38,995 nucleotides of DNA, from positions 1-38,995 of the forward strand of contig JAAYJK010000108.1 in the NCBI GenBank assembly GCA_012522955.1, read 5' to 3'. Under the pieces are notes generated by a model that saw only the letters and a program-made list of their open reading frames with translations, was not told the origin of the DNA and did not search any database. This DNA is from Syntrophomonadaceae bacterium. Lineage in GTDB: Bacteria > Bacillota > Syntrophomonadia > Syntrophomonadales > Syntrophomonadaceae. The position numbers were made by a program, and so were the translations under genes. The first letter of the stretch is position 1, and each line of letters starts with the position of its first letter. Positions 24,075 through 34,712 of the stretch are shown piece by piece.

Positions 24075-26381
24075 ATGCAAAATACAGCCTCGTTTTACGA
24101 GTTGGTCAATTACCCTTTAGATAGATATCACTTGAATCTAAATGAGGTCCTCTTCCACAATGCTAATGGTTATATAGGAATTCGATACGATTTCGAAGAA
24201 GGTTATCCGGAGGAATATAACTTTACCCCCAGTCAATATATTAATGGTTTTTATGACTATGCCATACTGCCCCAGGCCGAAAAATTATATGGTCTGGCCG
24301 ACGAAAAGCAAAGTATATTAAACATAGCCAATACCCAAACTATCAAGATAAGTTGGGCTGGGGAATATTTCAGCATGTTTAGCGGAACCTTATTGGAAAG
24401 CAAGCTTTCCCTGGATATGGAACGAGGCCTAACCCTGAGACAGGTCAAGTGGCGTTCTGAATCCGGGAAAGAAATAGCCTTAAGGGTTACTCGTATGACT
24501 TCTTTTCATCAACTTCCCCTGTTCACTATTGAATATGAAGTGGAACCTTTAAATTTTTCCGCTCCCTTAGTTATTGAATCGATTCATGATGGAGCGGTTC
24601 TAAACTATGTCAATCCTGCCGATCCTCGAATAGCTGATGAATGTATCCAGTATCTCACTCCGGTGAGCTGCGAAATCAAGGATGGAGCATCTTATATTAC
24701 CTCTAGAACCTCCAGCTCAGGCTTAGAGCTTTGCACTTGCGTGAAGAACCAGCTTTTTAATGAACACCAGCAAGAGTTTATAGTAAATAATGATGAAGCT
24801 GTTTGCAAATATGAAATCAAGGCCCAAGCAGGCAAAAAAATCAGGCTGGTAAAATATGCGGTATTCTGCGATTCTATTCGTTACCCCAACTGTAAACAAC
24901 AAGCAGAACTAGAGATAAAGCAAGCTCTTTCTATGCCGCTGGAATATCTGTATCAAAAACAAACCGACTATCTAAGCGCTTTTTGGCATAATTGCATGGT
25001 TGAAATCCAGGGTGATATAGCATTGAATAATGCTATTCACTTTAATTTATACCAATTGATTCAATCTGTAGGCAAAGACCCGTACAGTAATATTGCACCC
25101 AAGGGTTTAAGCGGAGATGGCTATGAGGGCCATTATTTCTGGGATTCCGAAATGTTTATTCATCCTTTTTTCACCATTACCAATCCTTCGATTTCCAGGG
25201 CCCTTATCCAATACCGTTATGCTACCCTGGATATGGCCCGGGAAAACGCTAGAATTATGGGGCATAAAAAGGGAGCCCTATATCCCTGGCGAACTATTAT
25301 GGGCCGTGAGTCTTCCGGCTTTTTCCCGGCCGGTTCAGCTCAATACCATATTAATGGCGATGTTGCTTATTCTATTATCGCTTATTATCTGGTCACCAAA
25401 GATATAGCTTTCATTGCGCAGGCTGGGGCGGAAATTATTTGGGAAACCGCTCGTTTGTGGCTGGATGTGGGCAATTTTCATAAAGGGCAATTCCATATTA
25501 ATGGAGTTACTGGGCCTGATGAATACACCTGTATCGTAAATAACAACTATTATACCAATGTTCTGGCCCAATACCACTTGAACTGGGCGGTAAAATTCTA
25601 TTATTTATTGGAAAGCTCCCAATGCTTAAGGGAATTGGAAGCGAAAATTCAAATAGAACTATGGGAAATTAAAGAATTCCAGCAGGCGGCCGAAAACATG
25701 TACCTGCCTTATGACCAAAACCTGAAAATCAATCCCCAGGATGATTCTTTTCTGCAGAAGAAGGTGTGGGACTTAGACAGCATTCCTAAAGATAATTTTC
25801 CTTTGCTCTTATATTACCATCCGCTGCATTTGTATCGTCATCAAATATGTAAACAGGCAGATACGGTTATGGCACATTTCATCCTAGAGGACGCTCAATC
25901 TGAGGAAACCATGCTAAACTCTTTTAAATATTATGATAAAATCACCACCCATGATTCTTCACTTTCCCCTTGCGTTTATAGTATTATGGCTGCTCGACTG
26001 GGAATGGAAGACCTGGCCTTCAATTATTTTAAAACTACCGCTCGATTGGATCTTGATAATATGCACAAAAACACTCCGGACGGTATTCATACCGCCAATA
26101 TGGGCGGCAGTTATATGGCCATAGTCTATGGTTTTGGAGGGTTTAGGCTTAAAGAAAAGGGAATATCCTTCGCCCCCATTATACCCCAACCATGGACTGC
26201 TTATAGTTTTAAGATATGCTTCGAAGACAGCCGCATATTAGTTCATGTTAATAAACAGCAATGTATTTTCACTCTGGAGTGCGGTAGTGAGAAAAATATA
26301 CTGGTATATGGAAAAGAATATCTATTAAATGATCAACTGCTTATACCGGAAAGCCTAATGAATGAAAGGAATCTGCAATGA
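24075..26381 (+). CDS. GH65 glycoside phosphorylase (trehalose or related alpha-disaccharide)
   Basis: 768 residues, typical of GH65 inverting phosphorylases (maltose, trehalose, kojibiose types). The general acid is E483 in VTGPDEYTCIVNNN. The phosphate-binding signature is THDSSLSP with the following SIMAARLG. An N-terminal beta-sandwich (about 1-260), helical linker, (alpha/alpha)6 barrel (about 310-690) and small C-terminal sheet fit the family. It releases beta-glucose 1-phosphate, the substrate of the beta-phosphoglucomutase encoded next. Given the otsAB fusion upstream, trehalose or trehalose 6-phosphate is the best guess for substrate; kojibiose or maltose cannot be excluded. Confidence 0.88.
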   Translation: MQNTASFYELVNYPLDRYHLNLNEVLFHNANGYIGIRYDFEEGYPEEYNFTPSQYINGFYDYAILPQAEKLYGLADEKQSILNIANTQTIKISWAGEYFSMFSGTLLESKLSLDMERGLTLRQVKWRSESGKEIALRVTRMTSFHQLPLFTIEYEVEPLNFSAPLVIESIHDGAVLNYVNPADPRIADECIQYLTPVSCEIKDGASYITSRTSSSGLELCTCVKNQLFNEHQQEFIVNNDEAVCKYEIKAQAGKKIRLVKYAVFCDSIRYPNCKQQAELEIKQALSMPLEYLYQKQTDYLSAFWHNCMVEIQGDIALNNAIHFNLYQLIQSVGKDPYSNIAPKGLSGDGYEGHYFWDSEMFIHPFFTITNPSISRALIQYRYATLDMARENARIMGHKKGALYPWRTIMGRESSGFFPAGSAQYHINGDVAYSIIAYYLVTKDIAFIAQAGAEIIWETARLWLDVGNFHKGQFHINGVTGPDEYTCIVNNNYYTNVLAQYHLNWAVKFYYLLESSQCLRELEAKIQIELWEIKEFQQAAENMYLPYDQNLKINPQDDSFLQKKVWDLDSIPKDNFPLLLYYHPLHLYRHQICKQADTVMAHFILEDAQSEETMLNSFKYYDKITTHDSSLSPCVYSIMAARLGMEDLAFNYFKTTARLDLDNMHKNTPDGIHTANMGGSYMAIVYGFGGFRLKEKGISFAPIIPQPWTAYSFKICFEDSRILVHVNKQQCIFTLECGSEKNILVYGKEYLLNDQLLIPESLMNERNLQ

Positions 26382-27025
26382 AATATAAAGCCATCTTATT
26401 TGATTTGGACGGAGTAATTTGTAATACCGATCAATTCCACTACTGGGCCTGGCAGCAAATAGCTGATGAAATTGGGGTTCACTTCGATGAGAATATTAAT
26501 AACCGCCTGCGGGGAGTTAGTCGCAAGGAGAGTCTGGATATAATTCTGGAATCCCATTCCCCGAAACTTAATGAGGCTGAAAAAGAGTATTATTTAAATA
26601 AAAAGAACGATTTATACCGGGGGCTGCTTAAGCAGATGTCACCTGCCGACCTGAGTGCCGAGGTAAAAGAGACTATGGATAGACTCAAATCTCAAGGCAT
26701 TCTTTTGGCTATAGGTTCCTCCAGTAAAAACGCTCGGCCTATCTTAAAGCAGCTGGGACTGGAGAATTATTTCCATGCAGTATCGGACGGAACCAACATA
26801 AGCCGCTCCAAACCAGATCCAGAAGTGTTTTTAAAAGCCAGTGAATATCTGGCTATTGCACCTGAATTCTGTCTAGTAGTCGAAGATGCCAAATCCGGTA
26901 TAGAAGCAGCCCTGGCCGCTAAAATGGATTGTGCGGCCTATGGAAACGGGACCAGCTATAATCTGGCTCATTATAATTTGGAAAAGATTACTGATTTGCT
27001 GCCCATTGTGCTTAGCAGGAATTAA
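26378..27025 (+). CDS. pgmB: Beta-phosphoglucomutase
   Basis: 215 residues, a HAD-family enzyme. The nucleophile motif FDLDGVICNTD (8-18) has the two aspartates and the DGV(I)xxT(D) typical of beta-phosphoglucomutase. GSSSKNARPIL and the VVEDAKSGIEAALAA motif complete the active site. It converts beta-glucose 1-phosphate to glucose 6-phosphate. It overlaps the GH65 stop by four bases (ATGA), so the two are coupled. Confidence 0.93.
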   Translation: MKYKAILFDLDGVICNTDQFHYWAWQQIADEIGVHFDENINNRLRGVSRKESLDIILESHSPKLNEAEKEYYLNKKNDLYRGLLKQMSPADLSAEVKETMDRLKSQGILLAIGSSSKNARPILKQLGLENYFHAVSDGTNISRSKPDPEVFLKASEYLAIAPEFCLVVEDAKSGIEAALAAKMDCAAYGNGTSYNLAHYNLEKITDLLPIVLSRN

Positions 27026-27028
27026 GGA

Positions 27029-27048
27029 GGGCCAATAGATTCTGGCCC
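27029..27048. terminator. Hairpin between pgmB and the convergent barstar gene
   Basis: GGGCCA (27029-27034) and TGGCCC (27043-27048) form a six-base stem a few bases after the pgmB stop. The T-run is absent, so it is weak. Confidence 0.4.
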
Positions 27049-27079
27049 AACGGATCTTCAATGCCATTAAATGCACTGT

Positions 27080-27349
27080 TTATAATACTTTAACAGAAAA
27101 CTTTTCGTTAACTAGCTCGGCCTCCAAAAAGACATTCAAGAGTGACTGGGCATATTCTCCAAGGTAGCCATCAAGCTGTTTTCTGTTGATTATGGTTACC
27201 TGAATAGGTTCACTTATGCTGCTCAGGATATCCCACAGAGCATCCAGGTTCCTCCCGTAATAATCAGGTAAATTTAGCTCCGAGGCTATATATATATGGC
27301 TTGTTTCCATGCTGGTCATTTTTTGGCCATCCAAAGTGATGATTCTCAT
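27080..27349 (-). CDS. Barstar-family ribonuclease inhibitor
   Basis: 89 residues, the length of barstar. The inhibitory helix is conserved: LPDYYGRNLDALWD (27-40). D36, W39 and D40 match barstar D35, W38 and D39, which plug the barnase active site. The VFLEAEL segment (73-79) matches the second contact helix. It should bind and neutralise the barnase encoded immediately upstream, whose stop lies only two bases before this ATG. No signal peptide, so it acts in the cytoplasm. Confidence 0.9.
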   Translation of the reverse strand: MRIITLDGQKMTSMETSHIYIASELNLPDYYGRNLDALWDILSSISEPIQVTIINRKQLDGYLGEYAQSLLNVFLEAELVNEKFSVKVL

Positions 27350-27351
27350 TA

Positions 27352-27828
27352 TTACTCCTCCGAGAAAGAAATTCGGGAAAACGTCTTGTAATGGTCCTGA
27401 GTGTAGTAAATTAGCCCGTCATTGGAAAAGACTAAGCGCTCTGCGCCTCTAAATCCCCCATCATAATTCACATCACATTCATACCAAATCCTCCCTTGGG
27501 CATTTGGTAGCTTACCCTCCCGGTTTCCGAAAATGTCTCCACCGATACTCATTTTATCACTTACATCCCACAGATTTCCCTCACTGCTTTCCCAACCCAG
27601 GTCTGAAGCTTCCTTTTTAGTTAAGTAGTTTTTAGGCAGCTGCTGGTACTTATTAATATACAGAGCTACCTCATCTGGCTTAGAGTATCTACCCTCTTTT
27701 TCAATCTGAATGGATCTGGTTTCTTCTGTTGAATTAGTATCATTTGGTGTACTTGAATTACCGCAACCATTTGTAATAAATAGTAGGGTTAATAAAAACA
27801 ACAGCAATAACAGAATTTTGTTTTTCAT
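27352..27828 (-). CDS. Barnase-family ribonuclease with lipoprotein signal
   Basis: 158 residues. An N-terminal hydrophobic segment (5-18) ends in ITNGCG with C22 as the probable lipidated cysteine (the -3 position is unusual), followed by a Ser/Thr/Asn-rich linker (23-45). Residues 48-158 are a full barnase domain. All active-site residues are present: K71, R103 (in NREGKLP), the general base E117, R127, R131 and the general acid H146 (in DHYKTF), matching barnase K27, R59, E73, R83, R87 and H102. It should cut RNA. It was probably meant to stay anchored to the outer face of the membrane. Barstar is the next gene, two bases away. Confidence 0.92.
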   Translation of the reverse strand: MKNKILLLLLFLLTLLFITNGCGNSSTPNDTNSTEETRSIQIEKEGRYSKPDEVALYINKYQQLPKNYLTKKEASDLGWESSEGNLWDVSDKMSIGGDIFGNREGKLPNAQGRIWYECDVNYDGGFRGAERLVFSNDGLIYYTQDHYKTFSRISFSEE

Positions 27829-28120
27829 TGTAACTCCTTATGATAATAGTAGTTTAGATAACTTGACCCAGAGTCTTCCAGTCCGGGCTTGCTTAATCCG
27901 GCACGGTCTTAATCCCAGCTGCTGTCAAGAGTTCTGCATATTCTACGGTAATACCTTTAAATCTGCATGCTTTAATATCTAATAATACAAAATTAGCATA
28001 CTTTATACTTGTTTATCAATATTATATTGGCAATAATGTATTCAGTAGGAATTTGTTATTAGATGTAGAAATCAAGTGTATATGCCTTAAATAATATCTA
28101 GGCGATGGGAGTGTTTGTAT

Positions 28121-29563
28121 TTGGATAATTCGATCTTAGTGGCCAAAGGGGATAAAGATCTATTTCTACTTCCCAAAATGGCTAACCGACACGGATTAAT
28201 AACAGGTGCTACAGGTACCGGGAAAACTGTAACCCTTCAAGGAATTGCGGAATCATTCAGTTCTTTGGGGGTCCCTGTTTTTTTGTCAGATATCAAAGGT
28301 GACCTTTCAGGTCTTTGTGAACCCGGCGGAAATAACTCCAAGATCCAAGATCGAGTGGAACAGCTAGATCTGAAGAACTTTGAGTACCAGTCATTTCCGG
28401 TACAGTTTTGGGATGTATTTGCGGAACAGGGCTTCCCCATAAGAACTACCGTATCTGAAATGGGTCCATTGCTTTTATCTCGTCTGATGGATTTAAATGA
28501 TACCCAAAGCGGGGTTCTTCATCTGGTCTTTCGGGTCGCTGATGACCAGGGTTTGCTCTTGCTGGATTTAAAAGACTTAAAGGCTATGCTGGTACATGTA
28601 GCGGAAAATTCCTCTCAGTATACAGTTGAGTATGGAAATGTTTCCAAGCAATCTGTAGGGGCAATACAGCGTAGGATCCTAGTCCTTGAGGAACAGGGCG
28701 GCGATCGCTTTTTTGGAGAGCCGGCACTGGATATAAAGGATTTCATTAGAACAGACTCCCGTGGTTTGTGTATGATCAACATACTGGCTTGTGAAAAATT
28801 ATTCCAAAATCCAGCCTTGTACTCAACCTTCTTGCTCTGGCTTCTGTCAGAGCTCTTCGAGGAACTTCCGGAGGTAGGCGATTTGGATCAGCCCAAAATG
28901 GTCTTCTTTTTTGATGAAGCCCATCTCCTGTTTGCTGATGCTCCAAAAGCTTTGCTGACTCAGGTAGAGCAGGTTGTTCGTCTCATAAGGTCAAAAGGAG
29001 TCGGAGTATACTTTATAACCCAAAACCCGGTGGATATCCCCGAGAATGTACTTGGTCAACTGGGCAACCGGGTTCAGCATGCTCTGCGGGCTTATACTCC
29101 CAAAGACCAAAAGGCTATCAAAGCAGCTGCCGAAACTTTTCGGCAAAACCCCCAATTTAAAGTGGAAGACGCCATCACTCAATTAGGTGTTGGAGAAGCC
29201 CTAATTTCCTTCCTGGATGAAAAAGGACGACCCAATGTAGTGGAACAAGCCTTTGTTCTTCCTCCTCGTAGCCATATAGGACCTGCATCAGCACCACGCA
29301 AAGAGGAGTTAATGAAACAATCTACCGTTGGCATTCATTATGAGAAGCTGGTAGATAGAGATTCTGCCTATGAGCAGTTACAGAAAAAAGTTGTTCAGCA
29401 AGATGAAGAAAGCAAGCAGGATAAACCTAGAACCCGCAAAAAACCTGGCCGACAACCCGATTCCCTTTTAACGTCAGTAACAAAAACTGCGGTTAATACG
29501 GTGGGAAGGCAAGTTGCTCGAGAACTAGTCCGGGGTGTTTTAGGGTCATTTCTACGGCGATGA
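28121..29563 (+). CDS. HerA-like ATPase, DUF853 (YjgR) family
   Basis: 480 residues from the TTG at 28121, chosen because GGGAG lies 9 bases before it; a TTG at 28115 would be only 3 bases away. The Walker A is GATGTGKT (29-36) and the Walker B VFFFDEAHLLF with D265 and E266. The LITGATGTGKTVTLQ start and the FITQNP sensor region place it in the HerA/FtsK-like DUF853 group. The tail (about 435-480) is basic (RTRKKPGRQP) and may bind DNA. Members of this group are predicted DNA-translocating ATPases; the exact role is unknown. Confidence 0.88.
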   Translation: MDNSILVAKGDKDLFLLPKMANRHGLITGATGTGKTVTLQGIAESFSSLGVPVFLSDIKGDLSGLCEPGGNNSKIQDRVEQLDLKNFEYQSFPVQFWDVFAEQGFPIRTTVSEMGPLLLSRLMDLNDTQSGVLHLVFRVADDQGLLLLDLKDLKAMLVHVAENSSQYTVEYGNVSKQSVGAIQRRILVLEEQGGDRFFGEPALDIKDFIRTDSRGLCMINILACEKLFQNPALYSTFLLWLLSELFEELPEVGDLDQPKMVFFFDEAHLLFADAPKALLTQVEQVVRLIRSKGVGVYFITQNPVDIPENVLGQLGNRVQHALRAYTPKDQKAIKAAAETFRQNPQFKVEDAITQLGVGEALISFLDEKGRPNVVEQAFVLPPRSHIGPASAPRKEELMKQSTVGIHYEKLVDRDSAYEQLQKKVVQQDEESKQDKPRTRKKPGRQPDSLLTSVTKTAVNTVGRQVARELVRGVLGSFLRR

Positions 29564-29587
29564 ATATTAATCCCGTTAAAATGAAGT

Positions 29588-29616
29588 AAAAGGCTGTCAG
29601 GCTATGACAGTCTTTT
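29588..29616 (+). terminator. Intrinsic terminator after the HerA-like gene
   Basis: GGCTGTCA (29592-29599) pairs with TGACAGTC (29605-29612, one wobble) around GGCTA, followed by TTTT and preceded by AAAA. It lies 28 bases after the gene. Confidence 0.8.
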
Positions 29617-29692
29617 ATACCTCTGTAGGTAGACGCCGATCTGGCCATGCGCCTATATGCTAGTTTGCTATGATATTTTTATGAGGTGAAAA

Positions 29693-30946
29693 ATGAGTAT
29701 TGGATATGCTTGTCTAACCGTTGGTGTGCCCAACACTGATATGAAAAACTGTTTGCTTAAAAACGCCGATGAAGAAAAACTAACCCAACTCATTGAGCAT
29801 AATTTATCGGCTCTACAACACATAATTAATTATAATGTTGCAAATGAAATCCTTCTTTTCCGGATCAGCTCCGACATCATACCCTTTGGTTCAAGCCCGG
29901 TCAATACCCTTCCATGGAAAAATCTCTTTCAGCAGGAGCTCCAAATCATTGGAGAAAGTGTCAAAAGAGCCGGTATTCGCGTTTCAATGCATCCAGGACA
30001 ATATACAGTGTTGAATTCTCCAGACCAAGGAGTGGCCAAGCGGGCAGTTGATGATTTGATGTATCATTCTGACTTTTTGGATTCTTTGGGAGTCGATGGA
30101 ACGAGTAAGATTATTCTCCACATCGGTGGAGCTTACGGCGACAAAAAAGTAGCCATAAAGCGCTTTGCCCAGCGCTATAAAGATCTGGATGAATGTATTC
30201 AGCGGCGACTGGTAATTGAAAACGACGATAAAACTTACCACATCGGAGATGTTCTGGAGCTGGGTTTCAGCCTTGGAGTCCCAGTGGTTTATGACAATCT
30301 TCACAACCAGATTAATTATTGCGATCAAAGAAAAGACGATTTTTATTGGATCTCACAATGCAGATCGTCATGGAAGCCAAGAGACGGCAAGCAAAAAGTG
30401 CATTATTCCCAGCAAAATCCATTAAAAAGCGCTGGTTCTCATTCCGAGAGTATTGCTATAGATGAATTTCTGGATTTTTACTTAAGGTTGGGCGAAAGTC
30501 AACCGGACATCATGCTGGAAGTCAAGGATAAGAACCTTTCGGCCCTTAAATGTATCAATTGCACGACACAAAAGAGAAATATAAAGGTTCTGGAGTTGGA
30601 GTGGAGCAAGTATAAATACGCTATTCTGGAGAAATCGCCCAAAGATTACAAAAACATCAGGGAACTGCTTAAAGATAAGTCCACTTACCCAGCAGTGGAC
30701 TTTTACCGTACTATCGACCATGCATATGGGCAAGGGCTTTTTCAAGGGAACATCGTCAATGCCGCCTTACATATTTGGGGATATTTTAAGAACCTGGCCA
30801 ATAATGAAGAAAGGAAACGTTTCTTTAGTCTATTGCAACGCTACCAAGAAAATGACGGGGCTATTGCTCCAGTAAAACGCTTCCTTTTTAGGTTAGCGGA
30901 GAAATATAAGCAGGAATATTTACTGATGTCTTATTACTTTTTGTAG
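29693..30946 (+). CDS. uvsE: UV damage endonuclease (UvsE/UVDE family)
   Basis: 417 residues. The N-terminal 290 residues are a UVDE TIM barrel: IGYACLTVGVP start, RISSDIIPFGS, SMHPGQYTVLNSP, IILHIGGAYGDK, VIENDDKTY and VVYDNLHNQI carry the His/Glu/Asp ligands of the three metals. The enzyme nicks DNA 5' to UV photoproducts and abasic sites, starting an alternative excision repair. The last ~120 residues (about 295-417) are longer than in minimal enzymes and look helical; their role is unknown. GAGGTG lies 5 bases before the ATG. Single-gene unit. Confidence 0.93.
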   Translation: MSIGYACLTVGVPNTDMKNCLLKNADEEKLTQLIEHNLSALQHIINYNVANEILLFRISSDIIPFGSSPVNTLPWKNLFQQELQIIGESVKRAGIRVSMHPGQYTVLNSPDQGVAKRAVDDLMYHSDFLDSLGVDGTSKIILHIGGAYGDKKVAIKRFAQRYKDLDECIQRRLVIENDDKTYHIGDVLELGFSLGVPVVYDNLHNQINYCDQRKDDFYWISQCRSSWKPRDGKQKVHYSQQNPLKSAGSHSESIAIDEFLDFYLRLGESQPDIMLEVKDKNLSALKCINCTTQKRNIKVLELEWSKYKYAILEKSPKDYKNIRELLKDKSTYPAVDFYRTIDHAYGQGLFQGNIVNAALHIWGYFKNLANNEERKRFFSLLQRYQENDGAIAPVKRFLFRLAEKYKQEYLLMSYYFL

Positions 30947-31057
30947 CAGCGACCCTGCATTCCCCGGTTGTAGTTATGCAAAGCATGTCCAAAGGCATAG
31001 CATCCTTGTTACCCACTTAATGATTTCTATAAATTATTTTTGTGATTATTGACCATA

Positions 31058-31552
31058 TTAGTATTTGATAAATTTTGTCCCCGGAACACCACAGATGCTA
31101 CATTTTTCTGGAACGAATTTTTCAATATTTCCGCAGACGGGGCAGAGATAATAGAATACTTCTTCACTCTGGTCAAGGTTGTCTAATGCCTCCTGATAAA
31201 GTCTCGCATGAACCTCTTCAGCTTTCATGGCAAATTTGAAAGACAGTGCTGCAGCTTTATTTCCTGCGGCTTCAGCTTCCTTGACAAAGTCAGGATACAT
31301 ATCCTTATACTCGTGGGTTTCTCCTGCAACTGCATCTTTAAGGTTATCCGCTGTTGAACCAGTTTTTCCTGCAACTTCAAAATGTTTTAAGGCATGCAGA
31401 GTTTCAGCATCAGATGCAGCCTTGAACAGTTTGGCTGCATTAATCTTTCCCTCTTTCTCTGCTTTCTTAGAATAAGCCAGATACTTTCTGTTTGCCTGAG
31501 ATTCTCCAGCAAATGCCTCCATCAAGTTTTCAAGTGTCTTGTTTTCACTCAT
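31058..31552 (-). CDS. rbr: Rubrerythrin
   Basis: 164 residues. The N-terminal four-helix di-iron domain shows FAGESQANRKY and AKAEEVHARLYQEAL-type helices with paired Glu/His ligands (AFAGE, KAEEVH). The C-terminal rubredoxin-like domain (about 131-164) has CPVCGN and CSICGVPG. It reduces hydrogen peroxide with electrons from rubredoxin or ferredoxin in anaerobes. AAAGGAGCG lies before the ATG. It is the last gene of the perR-katG cluster on the same strand. Confidence 0.95.
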   Translation of the reverse strand: MSENKTLENLMEAFAGESQANRKYLAYSKKAEKEGKINAAKLFKAASDAETLHALKHFEVAGKTGSTADNLKDAVAGETHEYKDMYPDFVKEAEAAGNKAAALSFKFAMKAEEVHARLYQEALDNLDQSEEVFYYLCPVCGNIEKFVPEKCSICGVPGTKFIKY

Positions 31553-31633
31553 TTTTTTCGCTCCTTTTTCTTGGCTTGATTAATTTGCACTACATTGCTT
31601 AATCTTATGCCTAATACTACATTTACTCCTAAT

Positions 31634-34445
<2,812 letters not shown>

Positions 34446-34478
34446 AAACTCACCACCTATTTATAAGTAATAAAAACA

Positions 34479-34513
34479 ATTTAATAATTATAACAAATCT
34501 GTAATCATTATAA
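34479..34513. promoter_or_regulatory. Two tandem Per boxes upstream of perR
   Basis: 34479-34493 (ATTTAATAATTATAA) and 34499-34513 (CTGTAATCATTATAA) each match 12 of the 14 defined positions of the Per box TTATAATNATTATAA. Their centres are 20 bp apart, two helical turns. They lie 34-70 bases upstream of the perR start. Confidence 0.75.
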
Positions 34514-34549
34514 ATCAATTATACTCTTAAACCATCTACAGTGCAATAA

Positions 34550-34684
34550 AAAATCGCAGATCAGGACGTTTTCCAATACCGTAAACTGGGGCAACAGGAA
34601 ATGGAACTGGAACAAAAAACGACCACTGTAGAAGTGATCGAGGTTTCACATAGTGGAGGCGGAGCATGGCTCGCCAAATATTGA
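34550..34684 (+). pseudogene. Protein remnant of unknown family
   Basis: An open frame between stops encodes 44 residues with a clearly protein-like composition: FQYRKLGQQEMELEQKTTTV and then EVIEVSHSGGGAWLAKY, ending at TGA 34682-34684. No ribosome site or suitable start is visible and an in-frame stop precedes it. It is probably the 3' end of a lost gene. I do not recognise the family. Confidence 0.35.
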
Positions 34685-34712
34685 CCTACATCCTAGTTTA
34701 ATGGGCCCAGCG

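Noticed and set aside
27829-28120. Search for a toxin-antitoxin promoter operator upstream of barnase
   Set aside because: The region is AT-rich with no clear palindrome or consensus promoter, so no site is claimed.
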